64,000 bases of DNA from Pantoea sp. A4 (GCF_000295955.2 NZ_ALXE01000019.1:1-64000); one strand, 5' to 3'. Positions 16,922 through 29,100 are shown, counted from the first letter of the stretch. Notes: generated by a model from the letters alone, not told the origin. Numbers and translations: made by a program.

Positions 16922-19900
16922 TTAACCCCCAACCTGCTCCATCGCCTGCACAATACGCTTATCTGAAATCGGATATGGCGTACCCAACTGCTGGGCAAAG
17001 TAGCTAATGCGCAACTCTTCCAGCATCCAGCGGATCGCCTGCACTTCGGCGTCATCCAGCCGCTGCGGAGGCAGCTTATTACGCCATGTTTGCCACGCCT
17101 GCTCTACCGCCTGCACTTTTAACATGCGCGCACGATCGCTGTGTGGATCGATCGGCAGTTTCTCTAAACGGCGTTCAATCCCGTTCAGGTAACGCAAGAC
17201 ATCCGCCAGATGCGACCAGCCGTTGCCGGTGACGAAACCGCGATACACCAGGCCGCTCATCTGGTTTTTAATATCAGATAATGCCAGCGCCAGCGTCATA
17301 TCCACACGCCCCTTCAGGCGCTTATTGATGTTAAACACCGCCGTCAGGATCTGCTCGACCTGTTTGGCGATCTCCACCACGGTATCATTCAGCTCGGCAC
17401 GCACTTTATCGCGCAACTGCTCGAAGTTCTCCTGCTGCCAGGCCGGGCCACCGGCTTCCGCCATCAGCTTATCAATCCCGCAGGCAATACAGTCATCAAT
17501 CAGATCCAATACCTTGCCGTACGGGTTGAAGTAGAGGCCAAGCTTCGCCTTGTTCGGCAGCTTCTCATGCAGGTATTTCACCGGAGAAGGAATATTCAAC
17601 AGCAGCAGGCGGCGCTGGCCGCGCCACATCATCTTTTGCTGCTCCAGCTCGCTGTCAAACAGGCGAATCGCCACGCTGTCATTGTCATCGACCAGTGCAG
17701 GCCAGGCTTTCACCTTGTAGCCACCGCGTTTCTGCTCGTAGCTTTGCGGTAAATCGCCAAAACTCCAGATATGCAGCCCACTCTGCTCAAGGCCGTCGTC
17801 CGCCACCTGCGACAGCGTCTCTTGCACCTTCTGTTTCAGCGCCGCTTTCAGCTCGGTGAGGTCTTTACCCTCACGCAGTTTACGCTGGTTTTCATCCACT
17901 ACGCGGAAGGTCATTTTCAGGTGATCGGGCACCTGATCCCACTGCCAGTTCTCGCGTTCCAGCGTAACGCCGGTCATGCGACGAAACTCCCGCGCCAGCG
18001 CATCCAGCAGCGGTAACTCCCCCACTGTTACCCGACCAAGGAAAGCCTCCGCGTAGTTAGGTGCTGGCACCAGGTTGCGGCGCAGCGGTTTTGGCAGTGA
18101 TTTGATTAATGCGATGATTAACTCACGCCGCACGCCGGGGATCTGCCACTCAAAACCTGTCTCTTCCACCTGATTCAGTAACGGCAGTGGAATATGTACC
18201 GTCACTCCATCGGCATCTGCGCCCGGCTCAAACTGATAGCTTAACTTGAGCTTTAAATTGCCCTGATGCCAGAAGTTCGGGTAGTCGAGTTGACTAACGC
18301 CTGCCGCCCCCTCCTTGATCAGCATCTGTTTATCAAAGTTCAGCAGATCGGCATTGTCACGACTGGCCTGTTTCCACCAGCTGTCGAAGTGGCGGGCAGA
18401 CACCACCTCAGTGCCAACGCGCTGGTCATAGAAGGCGAACAGGGTTTCATCATCCACCAGAATATCGCGGCGACGTGATTTATGTTCGAGGTCTTCAATC
18501 TCGCTGCGCAACTTGAGGTTGGCCCGGAAAAAGGCATGGCGCGTCTGCCAGTCACCTTCCACCAACGCATGGCGAATAAACAACTCACGGCTGAGGGCCG
18601 GATCGATCTGGCTGTAGTTGACCTTACGGGCAGCCACAATCGGTAAGCCATACAGGGTGACTTTTTCCATCGCCATCACTGCGCCCTGCGCCTTCTCCCA
18701 GTGAGGTTCGCTGTAGCTGCGTTTCAGGAGATGTTGAGCCAGCGGTTCAATCCACTCGGGATCGATACGTGCCGCAGTGCGCCCCCACAGGCGGCTGGTT
18801 TCAACCAGCTCCGCGACCATCGTCCATTTTGGTGGCTTTTTAAATAACGAGGAGCCAGGGAAGATAGAGAAGCGAGCGTTACGCGCACCGCTAAACTCCT
18901 GCTTTTCCGCATCCTTCATACCGATGTGCGACAGCAAGCCGGTGAGAAGTGCGCAGTGCAGTTCACGGAACGGTGCCGGCTCGTTGTTCACAGGCATGCC
19001 CAGTTCACGCACCACCTGGCGCAGCTGGGTATAGATATCCTGCCATTCGCGCACGCGCAGATAGTTCAAAAACTCGGTTTTACACTGGCGGCGGAACAGG
19101 TTGCCCGACAGGGCTTTCTGCTGCTCTTGCAGATAATTCCACAGGTTGACGTAAGCCAGGAAGTCCGACTCTTTATCCGCAAAACGACGGTGCTTTTCAT
19201 CTGCGGCCTGCTGTTTCTCCACCGGCCTTTCACGCGGGTCCTGAATGGAGAGGGCTGCGGTGATGATCATCATTTCGCGCACGCAGCCAAACTTCTGCGC
19301 TTCCAGTACCATTTTGGCCAGACGCGGATCGACCGGAAGCTGCGCCAACTGGCGGCCCGAAGCGGTCAGTTTGTAATGCCCGACCTCGTTGAGGGTGATC
19401 GCACCCAGCTCCTCCAGCAACCGCACGCCGTCCTGAATATTGCGTTTATCCGGCGCTTCAACAAACGGGAATGCAGCGATATCCCCCAACCCTAACGCCG
19501 TCATTTGCAAAATGACCGAGGCGAGGTTGGTGCGCAGAATTTCGGGATCGGTGAACTCCGGGCGACTCAGGAAATCATCTTCGCTGTAGAGACGAATACA
19601 GATCCCCTCAGAAACACGTCCGCAGCGCCCTTTACGCTGATTCGCCGAGGCCTGTGATACTGGCTCAATCGGCAAGCGCTGCACCTTGGTGCGGTAGCTG
19701 TAGCGGCTGATACGTGCGGTACCGGGATCGATAACATATTTGATGCCTGGCACCGTCAATGAGGTTTCCGCCACGTTAGTCGCCAGCACAATGCGACGAC
19801 CGCTGTGACTTTGGAACACGCGGTTTTGCTCGGCATTGGACAAACGTGCATACAGCGGCAGCACTTCGGTATGCGGCAGATCGCGCTTCATTAGCGCATC

Positions 19901-20821
19901 GGCGGTATCACGGATTTCACGCTCGCCGCTCATAAAGATCAGAATGTCGCCACGACTCTCCTGCCCCAGTTCATCCACCGCATCGAAAATGGCCTGGAGC
20001 TGATCGCGATCGGTATCCTCTGCGTCTTCCACGACCGGGCGATAACGCACTTCTACCGGGTAGGTGCGGCCGGACACTTCAATCACGGGCGCATTGTGGA
20101 AGTGACGGGAAAAACGTTGCGGATCGATGGTGGCCGAGGTGATGATCACTTTTAAATCTGGACGACGCGGCAGCAGTTCACGCAGATAGCCCAGCAAGAA
20201 ATCAATGTTCAGGCTACGTTCGTGCGCTTCATCGATGATGATGGTGTCATATTGCAGCAGCAACCGGTCTTGCTGGATCTCCGCCAGCAGAATCCCGTCC
20301 GTCATCAGCTTCACCTGTGTGGTTTCACTGACCTGATCGTTAAAACGGACCTTGTAACCGATACACCCGCCGAGGGAGGTTTCCAACTCTTCTGCAATAC
20401 GGTTTGCGACGGTACGCGCGGCCAGACGACGCGGCTGAGTGTGGCCAATCAAGCCTTTCACCCCGCGCCCTAAGGCCAGACAGATTTTCGGTAGCTGCGT
20501 GGTTTTCCCGGAGCCGGTTTCACCGGCCACAATCACCACCTGATGGTCGCGGATCGCGTCGGCAATGGCTTGCTGTTTCTGGCTGACCGGCAGGTTTTCC
20601 GGGAAGCGAATCGTCGGCGTTGCCGCCTGGCGTAGCGCAACACGCTGCTCTGCCTGAACGATGTGCGCCGTCAGTTCTTCAGCGATCTTCTGCTGCGCCG
20701 CAGCGCCTTTGGTTTTTTCCGCCCCTTTCAGACGGCGAACCAGCTGTTGGCGATCGCGCAACATCAGCGCATCAAGTCGGGTCCAGAGCGGGGAAAATGG
20801 GGTTGATACCGGCGATGACAT
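16922..20821 (-). CDS. hrpA: ATP-dependent RNA helicase HrpA
   Basis: A 1299-aa DEAH-box helicase, matching the roughly 1300 residues of E. coli HrpA. It has Walker A GETGSGKTT, the DEAH box, SAT, and QRKGRCGR (motif VI). These are followed by the HA2/OB-fold and a long family-specific C-terminus ending in ISDKRIVQAMEQVGG. The open frame extends to 20875, but the start at 20821 (MSSPVSTPF) matches the family N-terminus. HrpA acts on RNA and has been linked to resolving stalled or collided ribosomes and to mRNA processing. Confidence 0.97.
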   Translation of the reverse strand: MSSPVSTPFSPLWTRLDALMLRDRQQLVRRLKGAEKTKGAAAQQKIAEELTAHIVQAEQRVALRQAATPTIRFPENLPVSQKQQAIADAIRDHQVVIVAGETGSGKTTQLPKICLALGRGVKGLIGHTQPRRLAARTVANRIAEELETSLGGCIGYKVRFNDQVSETTQVKLMTDGILLAEIQQDRLLLQYDTIIIDEAHERSLNIDFLLGYLRELLPRRPDLKVIITSATIDPQRFSRHFHNAPVIEVSGRTYPVEVRYRPVVEDAEDTDRDQLQAIFDAVDELGQESRGDILIFMSGEREIRDTADALMKRDLPHTEVLPLYARLSNAEQNRVFQSHSGRRIVLATNVAETSLTVPGIKYVIDPGTARISRYSYRTKVQRLPIEPVSQASANQRKGRCGRVSEGICIRLYSEDDFLSRPEFTDPEILRTNLASVILQMTALGLGDIAAFPFVEAPDKRNIQDGVRLLEELGAITLNEVGHYKLTASGRQLAQLPVDPRLAKMVLEAQKFGCVREMMIITAALSIQDPRERPVEKQQAADEKHRRFADKESDFLAYVNLWNYLQEQQKALSGNLFRRQCKTEFLNYLRVREWQDIYTQLRQVVRELGMPVNNEPAPFRELHCALLTGLLSHIGMKDAEKQEFSGARNARFSIFPGSSLFKKPPKWTMVAELVETSRLWGRTAARIDPEWIEPLAQHLLKRSYSEPHWEKAQGAVMAMEKVTLYGLPIVAARKVNYSQIDPALSRELFIRHALVEGDWQTRHAFFRANLKLRSEIEDLEHKSRRRDILVDDETLFAFYDQRVGTEVVSARHFDSWWKQASRDNADLLNFDKQMLIKEGAAGVSQLDYPNFWHQGNLKLKLSYQFEPGADADGVTVHIPLPLLNQVEETGFEWQIPGVRRELIIALIKSLPKPLRRNLVPAPNYAEAFLGRVTVGELPLLDALAREFRRMTGVTLERENWQWDQVPDHLKMTFRVVDENQRKLREGKDLTELKAALKQKVQETLSQVADDGLEQSGLHIWSFGDLPQSYEQKRGGYKVKAWPALVDDNDSVAIRLFDSELEQQKMMWRGQRRLLLLNIPSPVKYLHEKLPNKAKLGLYFNPYGKVLDLIDDCIACGIDKLMAEAGGPAWQQENFEQLRDKVRAELNDTVVEIAKQVEQILTAVFNINKRLKGRVDMTLALALSDIKNQMSGLVYRGFVTGNGWSHLADVLRYLNGIERRLEKLPIDPHSDRARMLKVQAVEQAWQTWRNKLPPQRLDDAEVQAIRWMLEELRISYFAQQLGTPYPISDKRIVQAMEQVGG

Positions 20822-21016
20822 AATGGTGGAATACCTTCTCGGAGCGGCGCTGCGCCCGGCGCAACGCTGAATCAACTGTTAACTGCGGCTATCCTAGCAT
20901 ATTTTTCCGCACCCCCGGTTAAGCCCCGGCTGCGGTTATTCAATAAATTCGAACATAGGTCTCGAAATATTGCGCTTTATGCTGACGAAAGATGTCCGTA
21001 CAGTGTAAAGCATTGA

Positions 21017-21652
<636 letters not shown>

Positions 21653-21676
21653 GCGAAAAGTTTGTTATCCGTTTTT

Positions 21677-21704
21677 GCCGGGCCTCGCGCCCGGCTTTTT
21701 TTTT
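21677..21704 (+). terminator. Intrinsic terminator of azoR
   Basis: GCCGGGC / GCCCGGC 7-bp stem with a CTCGC loop followed by nine T residues. The T run touches the stop codon of the convergent ynbE gene. Confidence 0.92.
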
Positions 21705-21894
21705 ATTTGTTTTGCCCGCTCTGATCTTTCAGTAACGACTCCACGTCTTTATCCGCTTTGATATTTATATCGTGCTCGATTTTCACATTCATATTGATGG
21801 TGATGGGATCTTTCGGGGCTGCCACTTCGATACGCGGCGTACAGCCGGAAAGTGGCAGGAAGGCGGCCAGTAGCCAGAGTGCCCTTGGGCTCAT
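21703..21894 (-). CDS. ynbE: Outer-membrane lipoprotein YnbE
   Basis: A 63-aa lipoprotein with lipobox LSGC (Cys18) followed by the alternating strand region PITINMNVKIEHDINIKAD. It matches YnbE, which stacks onto the C-terminus of YdbH to complete an inner-to-outer-membrane bridge implicated in glycerophospholipid transport. It overlaps the end of ydbH by 4 nt. In E. coli ydbL follows; here azoR converges immediately and ydbL is absent. Confidence 0.9.
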   Translation of the reverse strand: MSPRALWLLAAFLPLSGCTPRIEVAAPKDPITINMNVKIEHDINIKADKDVESLLKDQSGQNK

Positions 21895-24512
21895 TTTGCG
21901 TCCTTTTGCTCAGGCAGCGTAGCTTGTTGCGCCACGCGGGATTGCACATTATCGCCGAAACGCAGGCTCTGCCATAGCTGGAACAGATTTTCCTGTTGGC
22001 GATAGTTAAGATTAACCAGTTGATTACGGTTACTGAAACGGCTGGTGCCCTGGACCTGGGCCTGTAATGTCATATCACCGTTACGGGTCAGATCGAGACG
22101 CGTACGCGCCTGATGGATCTCCATATAACGCAGCCAGTCCAGCGCCGCACCCGCCGCAAAGTTGCTACGCGTCAGCGCATCTGCCATGTCTTTATCCAGA
22201 CGCAGCGTTAACGGGCCGCTGTTGGCAATCCAGCCTTGCTGTACCAGCCACTGGCTATTTTCCAGCCACAGCGGCAGCTCACCGTCAATCCGTCCCGACA
22301 TCGCTAGCTGTTTGGGTTTCAGCGCGGTAACCAGGTGGCTCATGCTGATCTGGTTGAGTTTCACTGTGGCCGCCTGATGCTGCGGCAGACGCAATTGTGC
22401 CAGGGTGATCTCGCCATCCAACATGCGCATGCTGACATCCTGGAGCGAGAGAGGATGAGATTCACTCCACGGCCAGAAGCCCATCAAATCGGCGCGAATG
22501 TCATGGGCAGTAAACTGGTTCCGGTATTCGCCAATACGCAGCGCCACCGGATTTTTGATCCCCAACTGCCAGCGCTGGTTTTCCAGCCGGAATGGCAGTG
22601 AAAAATCCAGTCCGTTGATTTCGCTGTCCGGCAGCAGCAAGCTCCCCTTCTTCACCAGCCAGTGTCCCCCGGCGCGGAACCCCTGATCGCTGGCCGCAGA
22701 AAAGGCCACTTGCGCCTGAAGATCGCCACCGGTGATTTGAAGTTTGAGATCGGGATTCAGCAGCGTCTGGAACACCTTCAACGACTGGGTTGGCCACCAG
22801 GCTTCACCGCGTAGCCGTGAACCATCCCAACGGCCATGCACGCGCAGCGGGCCAATCTCCCCGGCCTGCATCGCCCCGCGCCAGATGAAAGCCCCAGGAT
22901 CGCGCCCTTTGGCATCAAAAGTCATCGCCCCTGGCGGTAATCGGCCACCAAAATCGAAGGTTGTGCCTCTGGCACTCAGGCTGAAGGAACCGCTAAAGGC
23001 CGGTTGCCCGGGGTCACGCTGCCAGTTGACGGGCGCGGTAAGCTTCAGCAAAGGCCGATCGACCTGGGCAATACCGTATTTAAATTGGTTAAAACGCGCT
23101 TCCATCTGGTCAAAATGGATCAGCGTCTGCTGCCAGCCACCGTTACCCTGCACCTGCCAGCGCGCATTGACCGGGCGCAGTTCACCGCTTCCCCAGTAAC
23201 GCCAGCGCCATTCACCGCTGTCCGGCCAGAAATTGCTGGCCCCCCCGTCCAGATGAAGCTGTAACGGACCGGCCAATGGATTATTGGCCCGTACAATCGC
23301 CTGGAGCCGCCCGTTGATACCTTGTGACGAAAGACGAACGCCAGCCAGCGGCCAGCGCGCCTCCTGGACATCAAAACTGTCTAATACACGTCCGCGTAAA
23401 CGCAGCAAACTCCCTGGTTGGAAGGCTAGCTGCGGGTCCATTACGGCTCCGCTCAGTACGCCATGCAGCGTGGCATAGAGCTGCAACTCAGACAGTTTAC
23501 TTTCCCCCGTGAGTTGCAGCGGCAGCTGACTCTCGGTCAGGCTGAGTTTACCCGGCCCAATATTTAACACTGCATTGCCTTTCCCGCCCCGCCCCTGGGT
23601 TAACACATTCAGACGTCCGGTAAGGGTGGTGGCATCCAGTCCGGCACGCCAGTTGTCGAGCCGCAACGTCAGGAAACCAGAGAGCGGCTGGCTACTGAGT
23701 GGCCACTGATATTGCCCGTTTTCAATCACGATCTGTTGTTGATCAAGGTGCCACGGCAGATGCAGCAAGGGCGCGGTTTGGCTGGCCGTAGTGACCTCTA
23801 AAGTGCCCTGCTGTTGCTGCCACTGCAAAGCGAGATTCAGTGGCTGCGGCCAGTCAGTTAATGACAGTGACGCGTTCACCGCACCGCTGAGCGGGGCACC
23901 GTCAGCCAGTGGCGGTAACTCAACGTTCCCTTCCAGCGTCACGGGTTGTGGCAGATGGCTGTCCTGCACCTGCAGATGGGAAATGTGCAGCTGTTGCCCG
24001 GCGAGACTGGCGTCAAGCTGGAGGTTATCACCCCGAAAATGCACCACCTGCTGCTGTGCATCCAGCTGCATATCCAGCTGTCCCGCGTACTGTTGCCATG
24101 GCAGCACTTCAATGGTTGCCAGATGAATATCAGCCCCCGGCAACAACGCCTGCCACTGTTGCAGCGTGCGGGGTGCCTGGTCGCCAGGCGATGAGGAGAG
24201 GTTTTGCCAGCACAGGCTATTTAGCGTCAGTTTATCTGCCTGTAATTGCCAGCGCCCCTGCTTCCAGCCCAGCCGGGCGTTGGATAATGTCGCGATGGCA
24301 CAGTCATCCGCAAGGTATCGAATCTGTTGCAGTACCAGTTGATGCTGGTGAAAACCAATGCCTTTCTCCAGTTCAATGCGCGTATCCGCAGGCAGCCAAA
24401 AGCCAGCCAGCCGGGGCAGCCACTGGCTTACGGTCAGGAGCAGCCCCAGCACGAGCACTATTAAAGCCATCACCACAGCAAGCGGGCGACGTAAACGGCG
24501 AGAAATCAGCAC
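21891..24512 (-). CDS. ydbH: AsmA-like intermembrane bridge protein YdbH
   Basis: An 873-aa protein with one N-terminal membrane helix (about residues 8-30, VVMALIVLVLGLLL). A very long periplasmic region rich in beta strands follows, and the DUF-type C-terminus ends shortly after RQQENLFQLWQSLRFG. It belongs to the AsmA-like group with TamB and YhdP, which are partly redundant for phospholipid delivery to the outer membrane. It is transcribed with ynbE on the minus strand. Length is close to the E. coli protein. Confidence 0.93.
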   Translation of the reverse strand: MLISRRLRRPLAVVMALIVLVLGLLLTVSQWLPRLAGFWLPADTRIELEKGIGFHQHQLVLQQIRYLADDCAIATLSNARLGWKQGRWQLQADKLTLNSLCWQNLSSSPGDQAPRTLQQWQALLPGADIHLATIEVLPWQQYAGQLDMQLDAQQQVVHFRGDNLQLDASLAGQQLHISHLQVQDSHLPQPVTLEGNVELPPLADGAPLSGAVNASLSLTDWPQPLNLALQWQQQQGTLEVTTASQTAPLLHLPWHLDQQQIVIENGQYQWPLSSQPLSGFLTLRLDNWRAGLDATTLTGRLNVLTQGRGGKGNAVLNIGPGKLSLTESQLPLQLTGESKLSELQLYATLHGVLSGAVMDPQLAFQPGSLLRLRGRVLDSFDVQEARWPLAGVRLSSQGINGRLQAIVRANNPLAGPLQLHLDGGASNFWPDSGEWRWRYWGSGELRPVNARWQVQGNGGWQQTLIHFDQMEARFNQFKYGIAQVDRPLLKLTAPVNWQRDPGQPAFSGSFSLSARGTTFDFGGRLPPGAMTFDAKGRDPGAFIWRGAMQAGEIGPLRVHGRWDGSRLRGEAWWPTQSLKVFQTLLNPDLKLQITGGDLQAQVAFSAASDQGFRAGGHWLVKKGSLLLPDSEINGLDFSLPFRLENQRWQLGIKNPVALRIGEYRNQFTAHDIRADLMGFWPWSESHPLSLQDVSMRMLDGEITLAQLRLPQHQAATVKLNQISMSHLVTALKPKQLAMSGRIDGELPLWLENSQWLVQQGWIANSGPLTLRLDKDMADALTRSNFAAGAALDWLRYMEIHQARTRLDLTRNGDMTLQAQVQGTSRFSNRNQLVNLNYRQQENLFQLWQSLRFGDNVQSRVAQQATLPEQKDAK

Positions 24513-24650
24513 GATAATCCTGTTCTTAACAAATTCCTGACGATAATGATGACACGGTTTGTCCGCTGATTGAAGGTTAGCTTGTCAGGCGGCAAAAAGG
24601 GGAATAAAAGCGTATCCTGTGGTAAGCATTCCCTTTTTTGGAGCCAGATG

Positions 24651-25643
24651 ATGAAAGTTGCCGTCTACAGTACCCGTCATTATGACCAGAAATTCCTTGA
24701 GCAAGAGAACCGCCACTTCGGTTTTGATCTGCACTTTTTTGATTTTTTGCTCACCAGCACCACCGCGAAAAATGCCGCCGGCTGTGATGCCGTCTGCATC
24801 TTTGTTAACGATGATTGCAGCGCCAGCGTGATTCACGAACTGGCCGCTTTGGGCGTCAAAACCATCGCATTGCGCTGCGCGGGCTTTAACAATGTGGATT
24901 TGGCCGCAGCACAACAAGCGGGTATTCAGGTGGTGCGTGTGCCTGCCTACTCACCGGAAGCCGTCGCTGAACATGCCATCGCCATGATGATGGCACTGAA
25001 TCGCCGCATTCATCGCGCCTGGCTGCGCACCCGTGATGCAAACTTTTCGCTCGAAGGGCTGACGGGCTTCAATATGTATGGCAAAACGGCGGGCGTGATA
25101 GGCACCGGAAAGATCGGGGTCGCCACGCTACGTATTCTGAAAGGCTTTGGCATGCGCCTGCTGGCGGTCGATCCGTGGCAAAATCCGGATGCGCTGGCAC
25201 TCGGCGTTGAGTACGTGAGTCTGGATACGCTGTTTGCAGAATCTCAGGTGATCAGTCTGCACTGCCCGCTCACGCCAGAAAATTACCATCTGTTAAATGC
25301 GGCAGCCTTCGCAAAAATGCGCGACGGCGTGATGATCATTAATACCAGCCGTGGCGGGCTGATTGATTCACAGGCCGCCATTGACGCACTCAAACAGCAA
25401 AAAATAGGCTCACTGGGGCTGGATGTGTATGAGAACGAGCGCGATCTGTTCTTTGAGGACAAATCCAATGACGTGATTCAGGACGATATTTTCCGCCGCT
25501 TATCTGCCTGTCACAACGTGCTGTTTACCGGTCATCAGGCATTTCTGACCGAAGAGGCGCTGAGCGCGATTTCTCATACCACGCTGGACAACTTACAGCA
25601 GGTGGCACAGGGTGAGGCCTGCACCAATCAGGTTCTCGCCTGA
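24651..25643 (+). CDS. ldhA: Fermentative D-lactate dehydrogenase LdhA
   Basis: A 330-aa D-2-hydroxyacid dehydrogenase. It has NAD-binding GTGKIG, the catalytic Arg in NTSRGG, Glu in DVYENERD and His in FTGHQAF. It reduces pyruvate to D-lactate with NADH during fermentation. The start at 24651 (MKVAVYSTRHYD) is preferred because GGAG lies 8 bases upstream and it matches the family. The ATG one codon earlier and a start at 24570 are also in frame. Its place beside ydbH is the usual enterobacterial order. Confidence 0.96.
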   Translation: MKVAVYSTRHYDQKFLEQENRHFGFDLHFFDFLLTSTTAKNAAGCDAVCIFVNDDCSASVIHELAALGVKTIALRCAGFNNVDLAAAQQAGIQVVRVPAYSPEAVAEHAIAMMMALNRRIHRAWLRTRDANFSLEGLTGFNMYGKTAGVIGTGKIGVATLRILKGFGMRLLAVDPWQNPDALALGVEYVSLDTLFAESQVISLHCPLTPENYHLLNAAAFAKMRDGVMIINTSRGGLIDSQAAIDALKQQKIGSLGLDVYENERDLFFEDKSNDVIQDDIFRRLSACHNVLFTGHQAFLTEEALSAISHTTLDNLQQVAQGEACTNQVLA

Positions 25644-25678
25644 ATGTCTGGCGGGCCGAGTGACGGCCTGCCTGAAAC

Positions 25679-25939
25679 TCAACGTGCGCAGCTACCGCCC
25701 AATAACGCTTGTTCGTCACAACGACGGCCATTAGCCAGCTGACACATCCCTACCCGGCTGCCATCCAGTTGACGGGAGAAAGCCAACACGCCACCCGCAG
25801 AGGCACACGTCGACTCCGCCATCGAGGCCATAACGACATGAGGCTGAACGTGGGCTGCGGTAGCCTGCTGCTGTGGTTCACTGCTACAGGCGGCCAGCAG
25901 CAAAGTGCCTGCGGCCAACAAGAGGTGGGCTGCTTTCAT
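25679..25939 (-). CDS. ydbJ: DUF333 lipoprotein, YdbJ-like
   Basis: An 86-aa putative lipoprotein with lipobox LAAC (Cys18) and a DUF333-type C-terminal part: CASAGGVLAFSRQ, then GMCQLANGRRCDEQALL. It converges on ldhA, where E. coli carries hslJ-ydbJ; hslJ is missing here. No function is known. The symbol rests on domain and synteny. Confidence 0.7.
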   Translation of the reverse strand: MKAAHLLLAAGTLLLAACSSEPQQQATAAHVQPHVVMASMAESTCASAGGVLAFSRQLDGSRVGMCQLANGRRCDEQALLGGSCAR

Positions 25940-26163
25940 GCGTCAAACTCCGGGGATAAAGGGTTAAGGGCCGGATCAGAATATGTCAGCAGGATTAACG
26001 GGTCGAGGGGTGACACAGCTTTTTACAAAATTTTCTTTCGCGCTTTACAAGCAGATTAGTCCTGATATCCAACATGGTGTATCCGATTCGTCATCTCGGA
26101 CTACTCTCATCTGCTTTAGATAGCCTGCGACTGACGAGCCACAGGCTATTGAGTTATTACCTA

Positions 26164-29100
26164 TCAGCTTGCGGAAATAGCCTTGAACACTTTTTTATTG
26201 GCGCTACCAATGTGTTTTATTTCAGCGACGAACAGCTGGAAAAGCAGCTGGCTGGCCTGGTTTTTCCCTAAAGAGAAACTGAAATCTCCTTGAGACTCTG
26301 GTTTCACACCAATAAACCCGCCTCTTGCCCCCTCATTTTTTGATGCGGATGTGAATTTTTTACTGGCATCAATACCATTTTGGTAATGCACCAGCAAATC
26401 TGCCAGCTTCGCGGGGTTGTTAAATGCTCCTTTTTTCCCCATTTCTCCCTGATAGAAAGCAATGACTTCAGGGCTAAACAGCACCTTTTCAGCGCCAGGT
26501 TTTAGCGTAAACTCAAAAACTTCGCCGTTATAACTCAGCGCCTGATTCCGATCGCCTAAGTGATGTTCAACAGGAATGACATTGCCTTCGCGGATTAAAC
26601 GCGCGATCTCTTCTGGGGCAACATTATTCCTTATTGCATCTTCTAATATATTTTTTTTATTTTCAGACCAGTCTGCAAGACGTTCGCTTTCAGCCTGGGG
26701 CATAGACCGGTAAATTTTTAATCCAGAAGCTTCATTATTTTGTCCCGCTGCATTATCCAGACGTTCCAGAATGGCCGCCCCTTCATGCGTATAAATGTCC
26801 TGAAGCGATCGCTCATTAGTGCTACCGTAATAATTATTCCAGTCAACCGGTGCATTACCGCCTCCAGCGACTTCTCTCCAGTAGCTTTCCGTTAACACCC
26901 TCTGCGTCCGGTTCTCTTCTGGTAGCGCATTATTTCCTAAGATTTCTCTGACCTTATTGCTGTGATGCGTTCGCTGAGCTTCAGTAATTTGCCCCGGTGT
27001 GTTAACGAATTTCTTCCAGAAATCCATCAACTTCGTCACACTCTTTTCTCTTTTCTTCTCTTCGTTTAAATACCGAGTGCGTTCCATATCACTAGAAAAT
27101 TCCAGACCCGGCATTTTTTTCAACTGTTCCAGAAGGTCTTTGGTTTTGGGGACAGATCCTCCGATGCCAAAATACTTATCAACAACCAGCCATTCCCCAT
27201 GGAAAAGCATTACTGTGCGAAAATCATATCTGTTGGCCTCAGAATAGATAACCCTTTGTCCATCATCTTGTAACCGCGTAGGAACATATTTTTTTTCGGC
27301 AATCTCAAGGTATTCATTACCGACCGAATCCTGATACAGGCCAGGCGTGCTTCCCTTACGGGTTAAGCTATTTTCATCATCAATTTCAACCGAATACCGA
27401 TTAACTGCCTGTTCACTGTCTGCGGCCACATTAAATTTTGATAAAAATGTTTCCGATTGATTACTAAAGAAAAACTCACCATTATGCCAGCGAACTAAGG
27501 GAAGCGAACCTTTGATCCAGTTTTCACTGTTTTCGGGTAGCAAACGAAATCCTTTTACTTCCTCATGCCATTGCGCTTTGAAATACTCTCCCGGACTGAT
27601 CTCCAGGTAATAGTATTCTCCATATGTACTCGCGCCTTTTTTTTCTCCTTCGGCGATGGGTTCAGAAAGCCCGTTTAAAACCTCGCCCTGAGTAATAGCT
27701 TTAATAGTGGGAAATTGGCTACTGGCTGAAATCGAGAAGCGTTTACTATTTACAACCTGCGATTTGATGGCGTCATGTAAATGCGTTACAGAAACGAACG
27801 GATAGCCGTTACGCTGAGACTTATAAATATGCTGATTAGAAACACCATTAAGTGCATAGTTAGAAAACACCTTTATCTGTTGTAGTTCATTTGGATTTGG
27901 ATAACGTCCTTCAAGCGCGCCAATAAAATTACCGGCATCATGTAAAACAATAACATTTTTATCTGTACTGATAACCTTACTATTCGGAGCGACAAAAGCA
28001 TCGATATCATTAGCCATCAGATTGATATCTTCCTGTGCCATATTATCAGTGACACCCACCATTGTGCTCTTATCACCATTCTTTGATAATACTTCAGCGA
28101 TCACTAAATTCGCTTTTTGAAGTAGTGTGTTTACGTTTTCATGGAGCGTAAGACGTCCGGCATCAGTATCTAAATTATGCGTTTGGCTTGATATAGCTTC
28201 ATACACTCCCTCATCATTACGAAGTTCAATTTTCTTCAAGGCATCATTAACAAAATTAATATCAGAAAGTTCCTTTATGTCCCCCCATCGCATACTACTC
28301 TCTGCCAGTTTATCTGATATAAAATGCTGATTGGCCGGGCTGAATAGAGCAGCTTCCTCCGGGGTGGTATTTGTCACAAAATAGGGGTTGTCGGTTTCAA
28401 ATATTTCCGCAGGGAATTTTTCTTTATCAACTGCCAGCAAAGACTTATCCCTGACAACCTGATCGGGATTACCTGCATACACCTCATTGGCATGTTTAGC
28501 ACCGTAATACATATTCAATAAAAAGTCGTGCTCAGCAATATCGCTGGCACGATAGCCTTGATTTTTTTTATAAAAATCCGGAGAGGCTCTTTTAGGATCG
28601 GCTAAAGCATCAACACGGCTCATTTGCAACATAAGACTTGTTTGCGGTCGATTCTCATGAGGATTAGCAAGATTAATTTTCATTTCTTCAGATACGAAAC
28701 CGTGATAATGCACCCCTTTATCTATCTCCAGAACCACAGTTTGCCCACCACCAATACGATCGGCAATAAAACCACTCACCGTGCGTTTATTGACCAGGCC
28801 TTTAACACTATTTTTAATTTCTACAGCTAACATCGCATAATTAGAGCCAACAATTTCAGCATCTATAGTTGGTTTATAATTGACCAGCGGATCCACAACC
28901 GTCGGAATAGAAATTTTGTCACCATTATCCTGAAAAAAAGTTGTTGTACCATCACGAGATTCGATGAAATCCAAAACCTCAAAACTCCCTTCCTGATGCA
29001 ATACGTATTTGTGATCAAGGATGCCGATTTCTACTCTCGTCTGATGCTCCTGCCCATCTGGCGTAATCCTTTTCGCATCAAAACTGTCGAATTGCGAATA

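Noticed and set aside
26164-26720. ADP-ribosyltransferase domain at the C-terminus of the giant protein, suggested by IYRSM and a later Glu
   Set aside because: I could not find the STS strand or the ExE/QxE motif in the required order, so I left the family open.
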